A stretch of DNA of 64,000 bases from Aquabacter sp040049275 (GTDB lineage Bacteria; Pseudomonadota; Alphaproteobacteria; Rhizobiales; Xanthobacteraceae): NCBI RefSeq assembly GCF_040049275.1, contig NZ_JBDZDT010000003.1, forward strand, positions 372,001 through 436,000, in the 5' to 3' direction. Of the stretch, positions 34,545 through 41,601 are shown piece by piece. The notes under the pieces are model-generated. The model saw only the letters and a list, made by a program, of their open reading frames with translations. It did no database searches and had not been told where the DNA came from. Every line of letters begins with the position of its first letter. Within the stretch, counting starts at the first letter, position 1. The position numbers and the translations under genes were made by a program.

Positions 34545-35378
34545 TCAGTTTGCCGGCAAGGGAACCGGGGTCTCCACCGCCCGGCCGCCATCCACCAGGG
34601 TCAGGCGGAGCACCGCGCCCTTCCATGTGGCGCCGGAGGGCAGCCCGTCCAAAGCGAAGGTGAAGCGGGTCTTTCCCTCGCCGGCCGGCTGCCGGCTGGG
34701 CAGCGGAAGCGCCCAGGCCTCATCGGGGCCTTCCGCGAACAGGTCCGCATTGGCGGCCGTGGTGTTGGCGATCACCTCCACCACCGGCGGGGTGGCGCCG
34801 GCATCCACCTTGACGCTGGCAATGCCGGGCGCCGCCGCGCCCAGCGGCGCGGGCACCGGCACGCTGGCGCGGGCGGCGGCCAAGGCGGCGTTGGGCGTGC
34901 CGTCTCCGGGCGGTATTTCCAGGGAGAGCTGCGCGTGCGCAGGCACGCAGAGCGCCTCGCACACGGCAAAATCCAGCGACAGCTCGAGCAGCGTGGCCTT
35001 GCCGGGCGTGTCCAGCTCCACCGTCACGGGCAGGATCACGGAGCCGCTCTTATAGCCGATGGAATGGCCGCTCGCCCCGTCCGAGAAGCGGCGTGGTGCG
35101 GGGAAGGCGACGCTGGTGCCGCGCACGTTGCGGGAACCGCTCCAGTCGAACCGGGGCGGAATGCCGCTGTCGCCGGGATAGCGCCAATAGGTCTTCCAGC
35201 CGGTGGTGAGGCGGATTTCCACCCCCGCCTCCAGCTTCCCGCCCGCGATGCCGCCGGACACGAGGCGCACATCGGCGCCCTGCGTGCGCACCCATGGCGT
35301 CTCCCCGGCTTGGGCCGCCAGGGGCGCCGCGATGAGGAGGGACAGGAGCGGGAGGATGCGGGGTGTAACCATGCCCAT
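34545..35378 (-). CDS. Periplasmic protein with DsbD N-terminal (alpha) domain
   Basis: A 277-residue exported protein. A signal peptide (VTPRILPLLSLLIAAPLAAQAGE) precedes a DsbD-alpha/DsbC-interaction immunoglobulin-like domain with GWKTYWRYPGDSGIPPRFDWSGSRNV, RFSDGASGHSIGYKSGSVILPV and LELSLDFAVCEALCVPAHAQL. The CxxxC pair (CEALC) corresponds to the redox-active cysteines of the DsbD alpha domain. The membrane beta and thioredoxin gamma domains of full DsbD are missing, so it may act with a separate CcdA or ScsB-like partner. The start is one of two nearby ATGs (35378 or 35372). The peroxiredoxin gene follows on the same strand. Confidence 0.85.
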   Translation of the reverse strand: MGMVTPRILPLLSLLIAAPLAAQAGETPWVRTQGADVRLVSGGIAGGKLEAGVEIRLTTGWKTYWRYPGDSGIPPRFDWSGSRNVRGTSVAFPAPRRFSDGASGHSIGYKSGSVILPVTVELDTPGKATLLELSLDFAVCEALCVPAHAQLSLEIPPGDGTPNAALAAARASVPVPAPLGAAAPGIASVKVDAGATPPVVEVIANTTAANADLFAEGPDEAWALPLPSRQPAGEGKTRFTFALDGLPSGATWKGAVLRLTLVDGGRAVETPVPLPAN

Positions 35379-35518
35379 GCGCCTAACCTGTCCGGCCGCG
35401 AAGTGCAAAGCCGCACCACGCAATTTCACGTGACGTTGCGGCCGGAGAGGCCGGTGCGGGATCCCCTTGGGCCTCATCGGCGTTTTCAAACGATCCACAT
35501 CGCGGTAGGCTTTGCCCC

Positions 35519-36136
35519 ATGATGGTCGATCTCAAGAGCCTCGCGTCCGGTGGTCCACCCGAGTTTCTCGACGGGAAGATGCTCATTGCCATGCCGTCCA
35601 TGCAGGACGAGCGCTTCTCCCGCACCCTCATCTATCTGTGCGCCCACTCGGCCGAGGGCGCCATGGGCATCGTGGTGAACCAGCCCGCGAACCATATCGA
35701 TTTCGCCGACCTGCTGGTCCAGCTCGACGTGGTCGCCGCCGCCGAGCGCATTCTGCTGCCCAAGCAAGCGGGGGCGGTGAAGGTGCTGCGGGGCGGGCCG
35801 GTGGAGACGGGACGCGGCTTCGTGCTGCATTCGGCGGACTATTTCATCGAGAATTCGACGTTGCCCATCGACGAGGGCATCTGCCTGACCGCCACGCTCG
35901 ACATCCTGAAAGCCATTGCCGGCGGGCGGGGGCCTTCCAACGCGGTGCTCGCGCTCGGCTATGCGGGCTGGGCGCCGGGGCAGCTGGAAACCGAAATCCA
36001 GGCCAATGGCTGGCTGCACTGCCACGCCGATCCCGATCTCGTGTTCGGCGATGTAGTGGAGGCCAAATACGACCTGGCGCTGCGGCGGTTGGGGATCGTG
36101 CCGGGCATGCTCTCGAACGAGGCCGGGCACGCGTAG
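35519..36136 (+). CDS. yqgE: YqgE/AlgH family protein (DUF179)
   Basis: A 205-residue protein with the DUF179 landmarks FLDGKMLIAMPSMQDERFSRTLIYLCAHSAEGAMGIVVNQP, GGPVETGRGFVLHS and LALGYAGWAPGQLETEIQANGWL. It is widely conserved but of unclear function, with links to alginate regulation by name only. Divergent from the DsbD-alpha-like gene; a family C repeat lies just behind it. Confidence 0.94.
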   Translation: MMVDLKSLASGGPPEFLDGKMLIAMPSMQDERFSRTLIYLCAHSAEGAMGIVVNQPANHIDFADLLVQLDVVAAAERILLPKQAGAVKVLRGGPVETGRGFVLHSADYFIENSTLPIDEGICLTATLDILKAIAGGRGPSNAVLALGYAGWAPGQLETEIQANGWLHCHADPDLVFGDVVEAKYDLALRRLGIVPGMLSNEAGHA

Positions 36137-36158
36137 GGTGCCCATAGCCGTCGCCATT

Positions 36159-36360
36159 GTCCTGGGCGCATGCAACGCAGCGAAGCGCAGTGGAATGCGA
36201 CCCGGGACCCAGCGCAAGAGACCGCCGAAGGCGCTTCAATAAGCCCTCGCCGCGCGGCGAGGGCGTGAGGGCGCTGGTCGCGCCATTGCCGGCTTCGCCG
36301 GACTCTTGCGCTGGGTCCCGGATCTGCGTTCGCGCTATGCGCTCACTTGTCCAGGACAAG
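36159..36360. repeat. Family C large palindromic element, copy 2
   Basis: It starts GTCCTGGGCGCATG and ends ACTTGTCCAGGACAAG. Inner arms are ACCCGGGACCCAGCGCAAGA and CTCTTGCGCTGGGTCCCGGA, and the centre is CCTCGCCGCGCGGCGAGG. It lies between the convergent ends of yqgE and the GGDEF-EAL gene. Confidence 0.8.
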
Positions 36361-36371
36361 AGCGCCCCGCC

Positions 36372-39278
36372 CTACCCCGCCGCCTGACGCCGGCGCCGCG
36401 GTTCCGCGGGCATGGGCTCGAACAGCGCGCGGCATTCCTCGCTGGTGAGGGGCTCGCCGAGCAGCACGCCCTGCGCGTATTCCGCGCCGAAATGGGCCAT
36501 TTCCCCGGCTTCCGTCTCCTTCTCCACCCCCTCCGCGATCACCTCCATGCCGAGATGGTGCGCAAGGTCGATGATGGAGCCGACGATGATGGGCCGCGCC
36601 GCGCGGGCCGCGCCCTTGGCGCTCTCCTGCACGAAGCGCTGGTCGATCTTGATGGTGTCGAACGGGAAGCGCTGGAGATAGGACAAGGCCGACTGGCCGG
36701 TGCCGAAATCGTCAAGGCAGAGGCCCGCGCCCAGTTCGCGGATACGCGCCAGCATCACGGCGGCATATTCCGGATTCTCCATCACCAGCGCCTCGGCCAC
36801 TTCCAGCTTCAGCGAGCCGGGGGCCACCGCGTTGCGGGCGAGAACCGCCTTCAGGTCCTGGATCAGGTCGTGCCGCAGGAGCTGCCGGGAGGAGACATTG
36901 ACGTTCATGAAGAGCGGCGGGTCCACCCGCACCTGACGCTGCCACTGGCCGAGCTGGCGTGCCGCGCGCTCCAGGGCGAACAGGCCGAGATCGAGGATCA
37001 GCCCGCTCTCCTCGGCGATGGGCAGGAATTCGTCGGCGGCCAGTTCGCCCAAGGTCGGGTGCTTCCAGCGCAGGAACGCCTCGAAGCCGCCGATGGCGCG
37101 GTCGTGCAGCCGCACGATGGGCTGGTAGCGCACCAGGATCTCGTCCCGCTCCAGCGCGCTGCGCAGGTCGCTCTCCAGCGAGAGGCGGTCGATCTTCTGC
37201 TGGCGCATGGCGGGGCGGAACACCTCGATGCGGTCGCCGCCGATGCGCTTGGCGTAATACATGGCGAGTTCCGCGTCCTTCAGCACCTCGTTCCTCTTGG
37301 CGAGGTCCGGGCCGGACAGGACGAGGCCGATGGAGGCGGTGATGAACACCTCCCGGTCGGCGAAGGTGATGGGCGCGCGCAGCGAGCGGCGCAGCGTGTC
37401 GGCGAAGGTGGTGATGCGCTCGGGGTCGCGCTCGGACATGAGGATGAGGCCGAACTGGTCGCCGGAGATGCGCGCCAGCGTGTCCTGCGGCTTCAACAGG
37501 CGCATCATGCGGCGCGCCACGGTGAGCAGGATGGAATCCGCCATGGCCATGCCCACGGAGAGGTTCACCTGCTTGAAGCGGTCGAGGTCGATGAACATGA
37601 CCGTGGGCTTCAGCGTGTCGTCGATGCGCGCGAACGTGATGGCCTGGTCCAGCCGGTCGAGGAACAGCTCCTTGTTCGGCAGGCCGGTGAGGTTGTCGCG
37701 CACCGCATCGTGCAGCAGGCGCTCGGCCGCCATGCGCTCGCCGGTCACGTCGGTGAGCGTGCCCACGCACCGCACCACCTCGCCGTCCGCACCCACCACC
37801 GGGCGGGCGCGCAGATTGAAGGTGAGGTAATGGCCGTCGATGGCGCGGAGCCGGAAATCCTGGTCGATGCGCCCGCGCCGCTGGTCGATGATGCCATCCA
37901 GCGTCGCGCGGAAGCGGTCGCGGTCGGCGGGGTGGAGCACTTCCAGCCAGCCGGCGGCTTCGGTCTCCAGCGAGCGGCGCTTGAGGCCCAGCGCCTCCTC
38001 GGCCTCGGGTGAGGTGTAGATGCGGTCGGAGTCCACATCCCAGTCCCAGACGATGTAGCCGGAGCCGGCCAGCGCCAGCGCGCGGCGCTCGAGATCCGAG
38101 GTGGAGCCCTGGATAGCGCCGAGGCCGGCAAAGGCGTGCTGCATCACGGTGAAGCCGATGAGCATCACGATGAGCACGAGGCCGCCGGAGAGCGCGGGCG
38201 CCACCATGTCGTTGGTGACAAGGCCCTCCACCGTGAGCCCGGCCATGACCACCCACACCACCAGCAGCAGCCAGGTGGGGATGATGAGCACCGCGCGGTC
38301 GTAGGAATGCTGGGACAGCCAGATGACCACGCCCAGCCCCGCCACCGCCACGGCGAACAGCGAGAGGCGCGCAATGCCCGCCGCCACGGGCGCATCGAGC
38401 AGTGCCACCACCACGAGGGCGGCGAGGAAGACCAGCCAGCCCGCCGCCACATGCATGTAGCGCACGTGCCAGCGGTTGAGGTTGAGATAGGCGAACAGGA
38501 ACACCAGCAGCGTCGCGGTGAGGATCGCCTCGCCCGCCGCGCGCCAGAACTGCTCGGCGATGGGGGAGAGGCCGAACACCTTCGACCAGAAGGAGAAATC
38601 GAGCCCGATATAGCCCAGCACCGCCCACGCCAGCGCCGCGGCGGCCGGAAACATCACCGAGCCCTTCACCACGAACAGGATGGTCAGGAACAGCGCGAGC
38701 AGGCCCGCAATGCCGATGACGATGCCGTGATAGAGGGTGAAGGAGTTGACCTTGTCCTTATAGGCGTCCGGCTCCCACAGATAGAATTGGGGCAGGTTCG
38801 GCCCGGCCATCTCGGCGATGAAGGTGACGGTGGAGCCGGGATCGAGGGTGACGAGGAACACGTCCGCGTCGGGCGCCGCCTGGCGCTCCGGCTTGAAGCC
38901 CTGGCTCGGGGTGAGGTTCAGGATACGCCGGTTGCCGAGGTCCGGCCAGAACAGGCCCGAGCCCACCATGCGATAGAACGGCGCGACGATCAGCCGGTCC
39001 ACCTGCTCGTCGGTGTTGTTGGAGAGGGCGAAGACGATCCAGTCCGCCTTGGGGCGGCCGTCCGTGGTGTGCACCTCGATGCGCCGCACGATGCCGTCGG
39101 CGCCGGGCACGGTGGAGACCTGGATGCGGTCCGTATCGGTGGCGATACGCTCTGCGGCGGGCAGGAGGTCCGTGACCTTGGCATCAAGCCGAATGGCCAC
39201 CGCCTCGACCGCATAGGCCGGCACCACCGGCGCCAAAGCGGCGAGCAGCAACACACACAGGGCAAGAACAAGACGCAA
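36372..39278 (-). CDS. Membrane-bound PAS-GGDEF-EAL c-di-GMP signalling protein
   Basis: I place the start at a TTG (39278) because GGAGG lies exactly 7 bases upstream and it opens a clean signal sequence (LRLVLALCVLLLAALAPVVPAYA), giving 968 residues. An open frame runs 65 codons further without homology. Next come a periplasmic sensing part, about seven membrane helices (residues 180-390) and a PAS domain near 405-525 (VWDWDVDSDRIYTSPEAEEALGL). The GGDEF domain (530-700) has a degenerate SGDQF signature. The EAL domain (715-960) keeps the metal and catalytic residues: EAF, NVNVSSRQL, LDDFGTG, KIDQ, AEGVE and AQG. It is therefore probably a c-di-GMP phosphodiesterase whose GGDEF serves as a regulatory GTP site. 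Confidence 0.9.
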   Translation of the reverse strand: MRLVLALCVLLLAALAPVVPAYAVEAVAIRLDAKVTDLLPAAERIATDTDRIQVSTVPGADGIVRRIEVHTTDGRPKADWIVFALSNNTDEQVDRLIVAPFYRMVGSGLFWPDLGNRRILNLTPSQGFKPERQAAPDADVFLVTLDPGSTVTFIAEMAGPNLPQFYLWEPDAYKDKVNSFTLYHGIVIGIAGLLALFLTILFVVKGSVMFPAAAALAWAVLGYIGLDFSFWSKVFGLSPIAEQFWRAAGEAILTATLLVFLFAYLNLNRWHVRYMHVAAGWLVFLAALVVVALLDAPVAAGIARLSLFAVAVAGLGVVIWLSQHSYDRAVLIIPTWLLLVVWVVMAGLTVEGLVTNDMVAPALSGGLVLIVMLIGFTVMQHAFAGLGAIQGSTSDLERRALALAGSGYIVWDWDVDSDRIYTSPEAEEALGLKRRSLETEAAGWLEVLHPADRDRFRATLDGIIDQRRGRIDQDFRLRAIDGHYLTFNLRARPVVGADGEVVRCVGTLTDVTGERMAAERLLHDAVRDNLTGLPNKELFLDRLDQAITFARIDDTLKPTVMFIDLDRFKQVNLSVGMAMADSILLTVARRMMRLLKPQDTLARISGDQFGLILMSERDPERITTFADTLRRSLRAPITFADREVFITASIGLVLSGPDLAKRNEVLKDAELAMYYAKRIGGDRIEVFRPAMRQQKIDRLSLESDLRSALERDEILVRYQPIVRLHDRAIGGFEAFLRWKHPTLGELAADEFLPIAEESGLILDLGLFALERAARQLGQWQRQVRVDPPLFMNVNVSSRQLLRHDLIQDLKAVLARNAVAPGSLKLEVAEALVMENPEYAAVMLARIRELGAGLCLDDFGTGQSALSYLQRFPFDTIKIDQRFVQESAKGAARAARPIIVGSIIDLAHHLGMEVIAEGVEKETEAGEMAHFGAEYAQGVLLGEPLTSEECRALFEPMPAEPRRRRQAAG

Positions 39279-39417
39279 CGGCGAGCCTCCGCGCCCGGTC
39301 TGCCACCGGGACGAAGTCCCATCACTAAAGCCCCCCTGCGGCCGGAGCAAGGCGAAGGCCGCGCTGGAGCCGCCGAACCTTTGGACCACCGCGCCCTTCA
39401 CGCGCGATCGCCCACGG

Positions 39418-40419
39418 TCATGCAACCTCCAGTACGATCTTGCCCATATGCGCGCTCGTCTCCATGCGCGCATGGGCGCCGGCGGCGTCGGTAAAGGGGA
39501 AGATCCGGTCCATCAGCGGGCGCAGGGCGCCTTGCGCCAGCAGCGGCCAGACCTTCTCTTCCAGCGCGCGGGCGATGGCGGCCTTGTCGGCCACCGGCCG
39601 GGAGCGAAGCGTCGCGCCGGTATGGGTGAGCCGCTTCAGCATAAGGCGCATGAAGTCCACCTGCGCCTTCGAGCCGTCCTGGAAGGCGATCTGCGCGATG
39701 CGCCCGTCGGTGGCCGCGGCCTCGAAATTGCGCTGGATATAGGTCCCGCCCACCACGTCGAGGATGACGTCCACGCCCTTGCCCCCGGTGGCGGCCTTCA
39801 CCTCGGCCACGAAATCCTGGGTCTTGTAGTCGATGGCGAGATCCGCGCCGAGGCTGCGGCAGGCCTCGCACTTCTCGGGCGAGCCGGCGGTGGTGAACAC
39901 CTTCGCCCCGAAGGCCTTGCCCAGCATGATGGCGGTGGTGCCGATGCCGCCCGTGCCGCCATGGACCAGAAGGCTCTCTCCGGGCTGCAGCCGGGCGCGG
40001 TCGAAGACATTGCTCCACACCGTGAAGAAGGTCTCGGGGATGGCCGCCGCCTCCTGGAGCGACAGGCCCAAGGGCACCGGCAGCGCGGTGACTTCCGGCG
40101 TCGGGCAATATTGCGCATAGCCGCCGCCGGTGACGAGGGCGCAGACCTGATCGCCGATGGCGTAGCGGGACGCGCCCTCCCCCAGGGCCACCACGGTGCC
40201 GGCAATCTCCAGGCCCGGAATGTCCGACGCGCCGGGCGGCGGCGGATAGAGGCCGCGCCGCTGCACAACATCCGGCCGGTTGATGCCGGCGGCCGCCACC
40301 TTCACGAGGATTTCCCCCTTGCCCGGCTGCGGCACCGGCCGCGTGCCAGGCACCAGGGCCTCGGGGCCTCCCGGCGTCGGGATAGTGATGGCGGTCATGG
40401 TGGCGGGAAGATCTGTCAT
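39418..40419 (-). CDS. NAD(P)H-quinone oxidoreductase (PIG3-type zinc-independent MDR)
   Basis: A 333-residue medium-chain reductase. It has GPEALVPGTRPVPQPGKGEILVKVAAAGINRPDVVQRRGLYPPPPGAS, the nucleotide-binding VHGGTGGIGTTAIMLGKAFGA, and the C-terminal AHMGKIVLEV. The sequence belongs to the PIG3 (TP53I3-like) branch, which reduces quinones with NADPH and lacks the zinc cysteines. The start is at 40419 (MTDLPATMTA); an ATG seven codons later is possible. It is divergent from the DUF1192 gene. Confidence 0.93.
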   Translation of the reverse strand: MTDLPATMTAITIPTPGGPEALVPGTRPVPQPGKGEILVKVAAAGINRPDVVQRRGLYPPPPGASDIPGLEIAGTVVALGEGASRYAIGDQVCALVTGGGYAQYCPTPEVTALPVPLGLSLQEAAAIPETFFTVWSNVFDRARLQPGESLLVHGGTGGIGTTAIMLGKAFGAKVFTTAGSPEKCEACRSLGADLAIDYKTQDFVAEVKAATGGKGVDVILDVVGGTYIQRNFEAAATDGRIAQIAFQDGSKAQVDFMRLMLKRLTHTGATLRSRPVADKAAIARALEEKVWPLLAQGALRPLMDRIFPFTDAAGAHARMETSAHMGKIVLEVA

Positions 40420-40534
40420 GGCGCGGATCCGTAAGGGTCGGCGCCGTGACGGCGCGGCGAAAGGTTGGGGGTCTAGTAACAAAGGCGGCGCAGCGCGAGA
40501 ATGGCGTAAATGCGCGCACGAGAGGAGGCAGCCC

Positions 40535-40723
40535 ATGATGGAGGAAGACCGCCCGAGGCCGAAACCCTCACCGCTGGAGCCCGGCGCCGACCTCTCGCGC
40601 CTGTCGCTGGAGGAGATCGAGGAGCGCATCGCGCTCTACAGGGAAGAGATTGCCCGGCTGGAGGCGGCACTCACCGCCAAGCGCGCCTCGCTCAATGCGG
40701 CGGAGTCCGTGTTTAAATTCTAG
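40535..40723 (+). CDS. DUF1192 family small protein
   Basis: A 62-residue protein with GGAGG 5-7 bases before the ATG pair at 40535/40538. The sequence MMEEDRPRPKPSPLEPGADL continues with SRLSLEEIEERIALYREEIARLEAAL and ends ASLNAAESVFKF. The signature LSxEEIEERIAxLxxEIxRLExAxxxK...AxxxFK is DUF1192, common in Rhizobiales beside the PIG3 quinone reductase. Predicted coiled coil; function unknown. Confidence 0.93.
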   Translation: MMEEDRPRPKPSPLEPGADLSRLSLEEIEERIALYREEIARLEAALTAKRASLNAAESVFKF

Positions 40724-40760
40724 GGGAGGTCACAGGCGGGGCAGCGTGCCTTTTGAGGCT

Positions 40761-40849
40761 GTCATGCCCGGACTTGATCCAGGCATCCCTCGTCATCCCT
40801 AGTGCACAACCTTGAGGCAGATGGCCGGTTCGAGCCCGACCATGACGGG
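40761..40849. repeat. Family A palindromic repeat, copy 5
   Basis: GTCATGCCCGGACTTGATCC on the left, TTCGAGCCCGACCATGACGGG on the right. It is a diverged copy beyond the DUF1192 gene. Confidence 0.7.
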
Positions 40850-40902
40850 CAAGAAACGCCTTCCACCCGGCCGGAGAGGCTGGTCGCACAATCCTCTACA
40901 TC

Positions 40903-40988
40903 CGTCATGGCCGGGCTTGTCCCGGCCATCCACGAGGCTCTGCTGGGTGCGGGGCTAACGGAGACACGTGGATGCCCGGGCATGACGG
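40903..40988. repeat. Family A palindromic repeat, copy 6
   Basis: CGTCATGGCCGGGCTTGTCCC on the left, then GGCCATCCACG ... CGTGGATGCC and CGGGCATGACGG on the right. The right arm lacks the internal GACAAG segment. Confidence 0.75.
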
Positions 40989-41092
40989 TGGTTTTCAATG
41001 TCGTTTCGTGAGGGGGCGCGGGGCGAGGGCATGGCGCTCCTGCCGGTCGGAACCAAACCTTAGCAGGCTCCCGTCCGAAGCAGCAAAAACCC

Positions 41093-41108
41093 TTAACGCC
41101 GCGTTAAC
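41093..41108. promoter_or_regulatory. Perfect CtrA-type box TTAA-N7-TTAAC
   Basis: TTAA, CGCCGCG, TTAAC, which also forms a perfect 7+1+7 palindrome TTAACGC-C-GCGTTAA. TTAA-N7-TTAAC is the full CtrA recognition sequence of alphaproteobacteria. The nearest annotated gene starts are more than 380 bases away and not in a usual position relative to the box. Binding by CtrA is inference. Confidence 0.5.
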
Positions 41109-41203
41109 CCATTTGCGTCATCCTGACGCTGTCCTTGACCGGACATGGGCCTCGGAAGCCGTTCTTCTCCGAGCGCCCGCATGGCGTTCCTCCTTGTCTC
41201 ACT

Positions 41204-41229
41204 GAGCCGCCGCAAGGCGGCTCTTCTTT
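41204..41229 (+). terminator. Orphan intrinsic terminator-like hairpin on the plus strand
   Basis: GAGCCGCC, loop GCAA (GNRA type), GGCGGCTC, then TTCTTT. In the minus direction no T tract follows, so it does not serve rpmE well. The nearest plus-strand gene ends 480 bases upstream behind two repeats, so a short unannotated transcript may end here. Confidence 0.55.
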
Positions 41230-41269
41230 GGAGAGACTTGAAGGAGGACAAGGGAGCAGAGGCTCCCGA

Positions 41270-41494
41270 TCAGCTCTTCAGCAGGCCGCCGAACTTGTTC
41301 TTGAAGCGCGACACGCGGCCACCGCGGTCGAGGAGCTGCTGCGTGCCGCCGGTCCACGCCGGGTGGGTACGGGGATCGATGTCGAGCTGCATCGTGTCGC
41401 CGTCCTTGCCGTAGGTGGACCGCGTCGTGTACTCGGAACCGTCCGTCATCACCACCTTGATGAAGTGGTAGTCGGGGTGAATGTCGCTTTTCAT
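41270..41494 (-). CDS. rpmE: 50S ribosomal protein L31 (bL31, zinc-independent form)
   Basis: A 74-residue protein from the ATG at 41494 (MKSDIHPDYHFIKVVMTDG). It has RSTYGKDGDTMQLDIDPRTHPAWTGG and ends RVSRFKNKFGGLL. This is L31 without the CxxC zinc motif, so it is the C-minus form, as is common in alphaproteobacteria. It belongs to the large ribosomal subunit. It has a promoter directly upstream. Confidence 0.96.
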   Translation of the reverse strand: MKSDIHPDYHFIKVVMTDGSEYTTRSTYGKDGDTMQLDIDPRTHPAWTGGTQQLLDRGGRVSRFKNKFGGLLKS

Positions 41495-41572
41495 AGGGTC
41501 GATCCTTCTCGCCGCCTCGCGCCATTGGCCAACGGCGGCGGTCTCAATTCGTTTCCTGACGGAAGTGGCGGG

Positions 41573-41601
41573 TCTATAGCCGAGAGCATGCGTTGACACA
41601 A
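41573..41601 (-). promoter_or_regulatory. Sigma70-like promoter of rpmE
   Basis: On the minus strand TTGTGT, 17 bases, then TATAGA, about 80 bases before the rpmE ATG. It overlaps the start codon of the divergent ABC exporter gene. Confidence 0.5.

Larger units (their letters stand above)
40724..41269. other. Intergenic region with two family A repeats, a CtrA-type box and an orphan hairpin
   Basis: 546 bases between the convergent DUF1192 and rpmE genes. In order they hold family A copies at 40761 and 40903, a perfect TTAA-N7-TTAAC box at 41093-41108 and a strong hairpin plus T-rich tail at 41204-41229. No open frame has family resemblance. A small RNA between box and hairpin is possible and is treated as a finding. 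Confidence 0.5.

Noticed and set aside
38136..39494. 452-codon open frame opposite the GGDEF-EAL gene
   Set aside because: Shadow; charged low-complexity translation and no plausible start context.
41593..41598. TTGACA as a -35 element for the ABC exporter
   Set aside because: No -10-like sequence follows at 16-18 bases, and no other start codon precedes the first membrane helix, so TTG is better read as the start codon.
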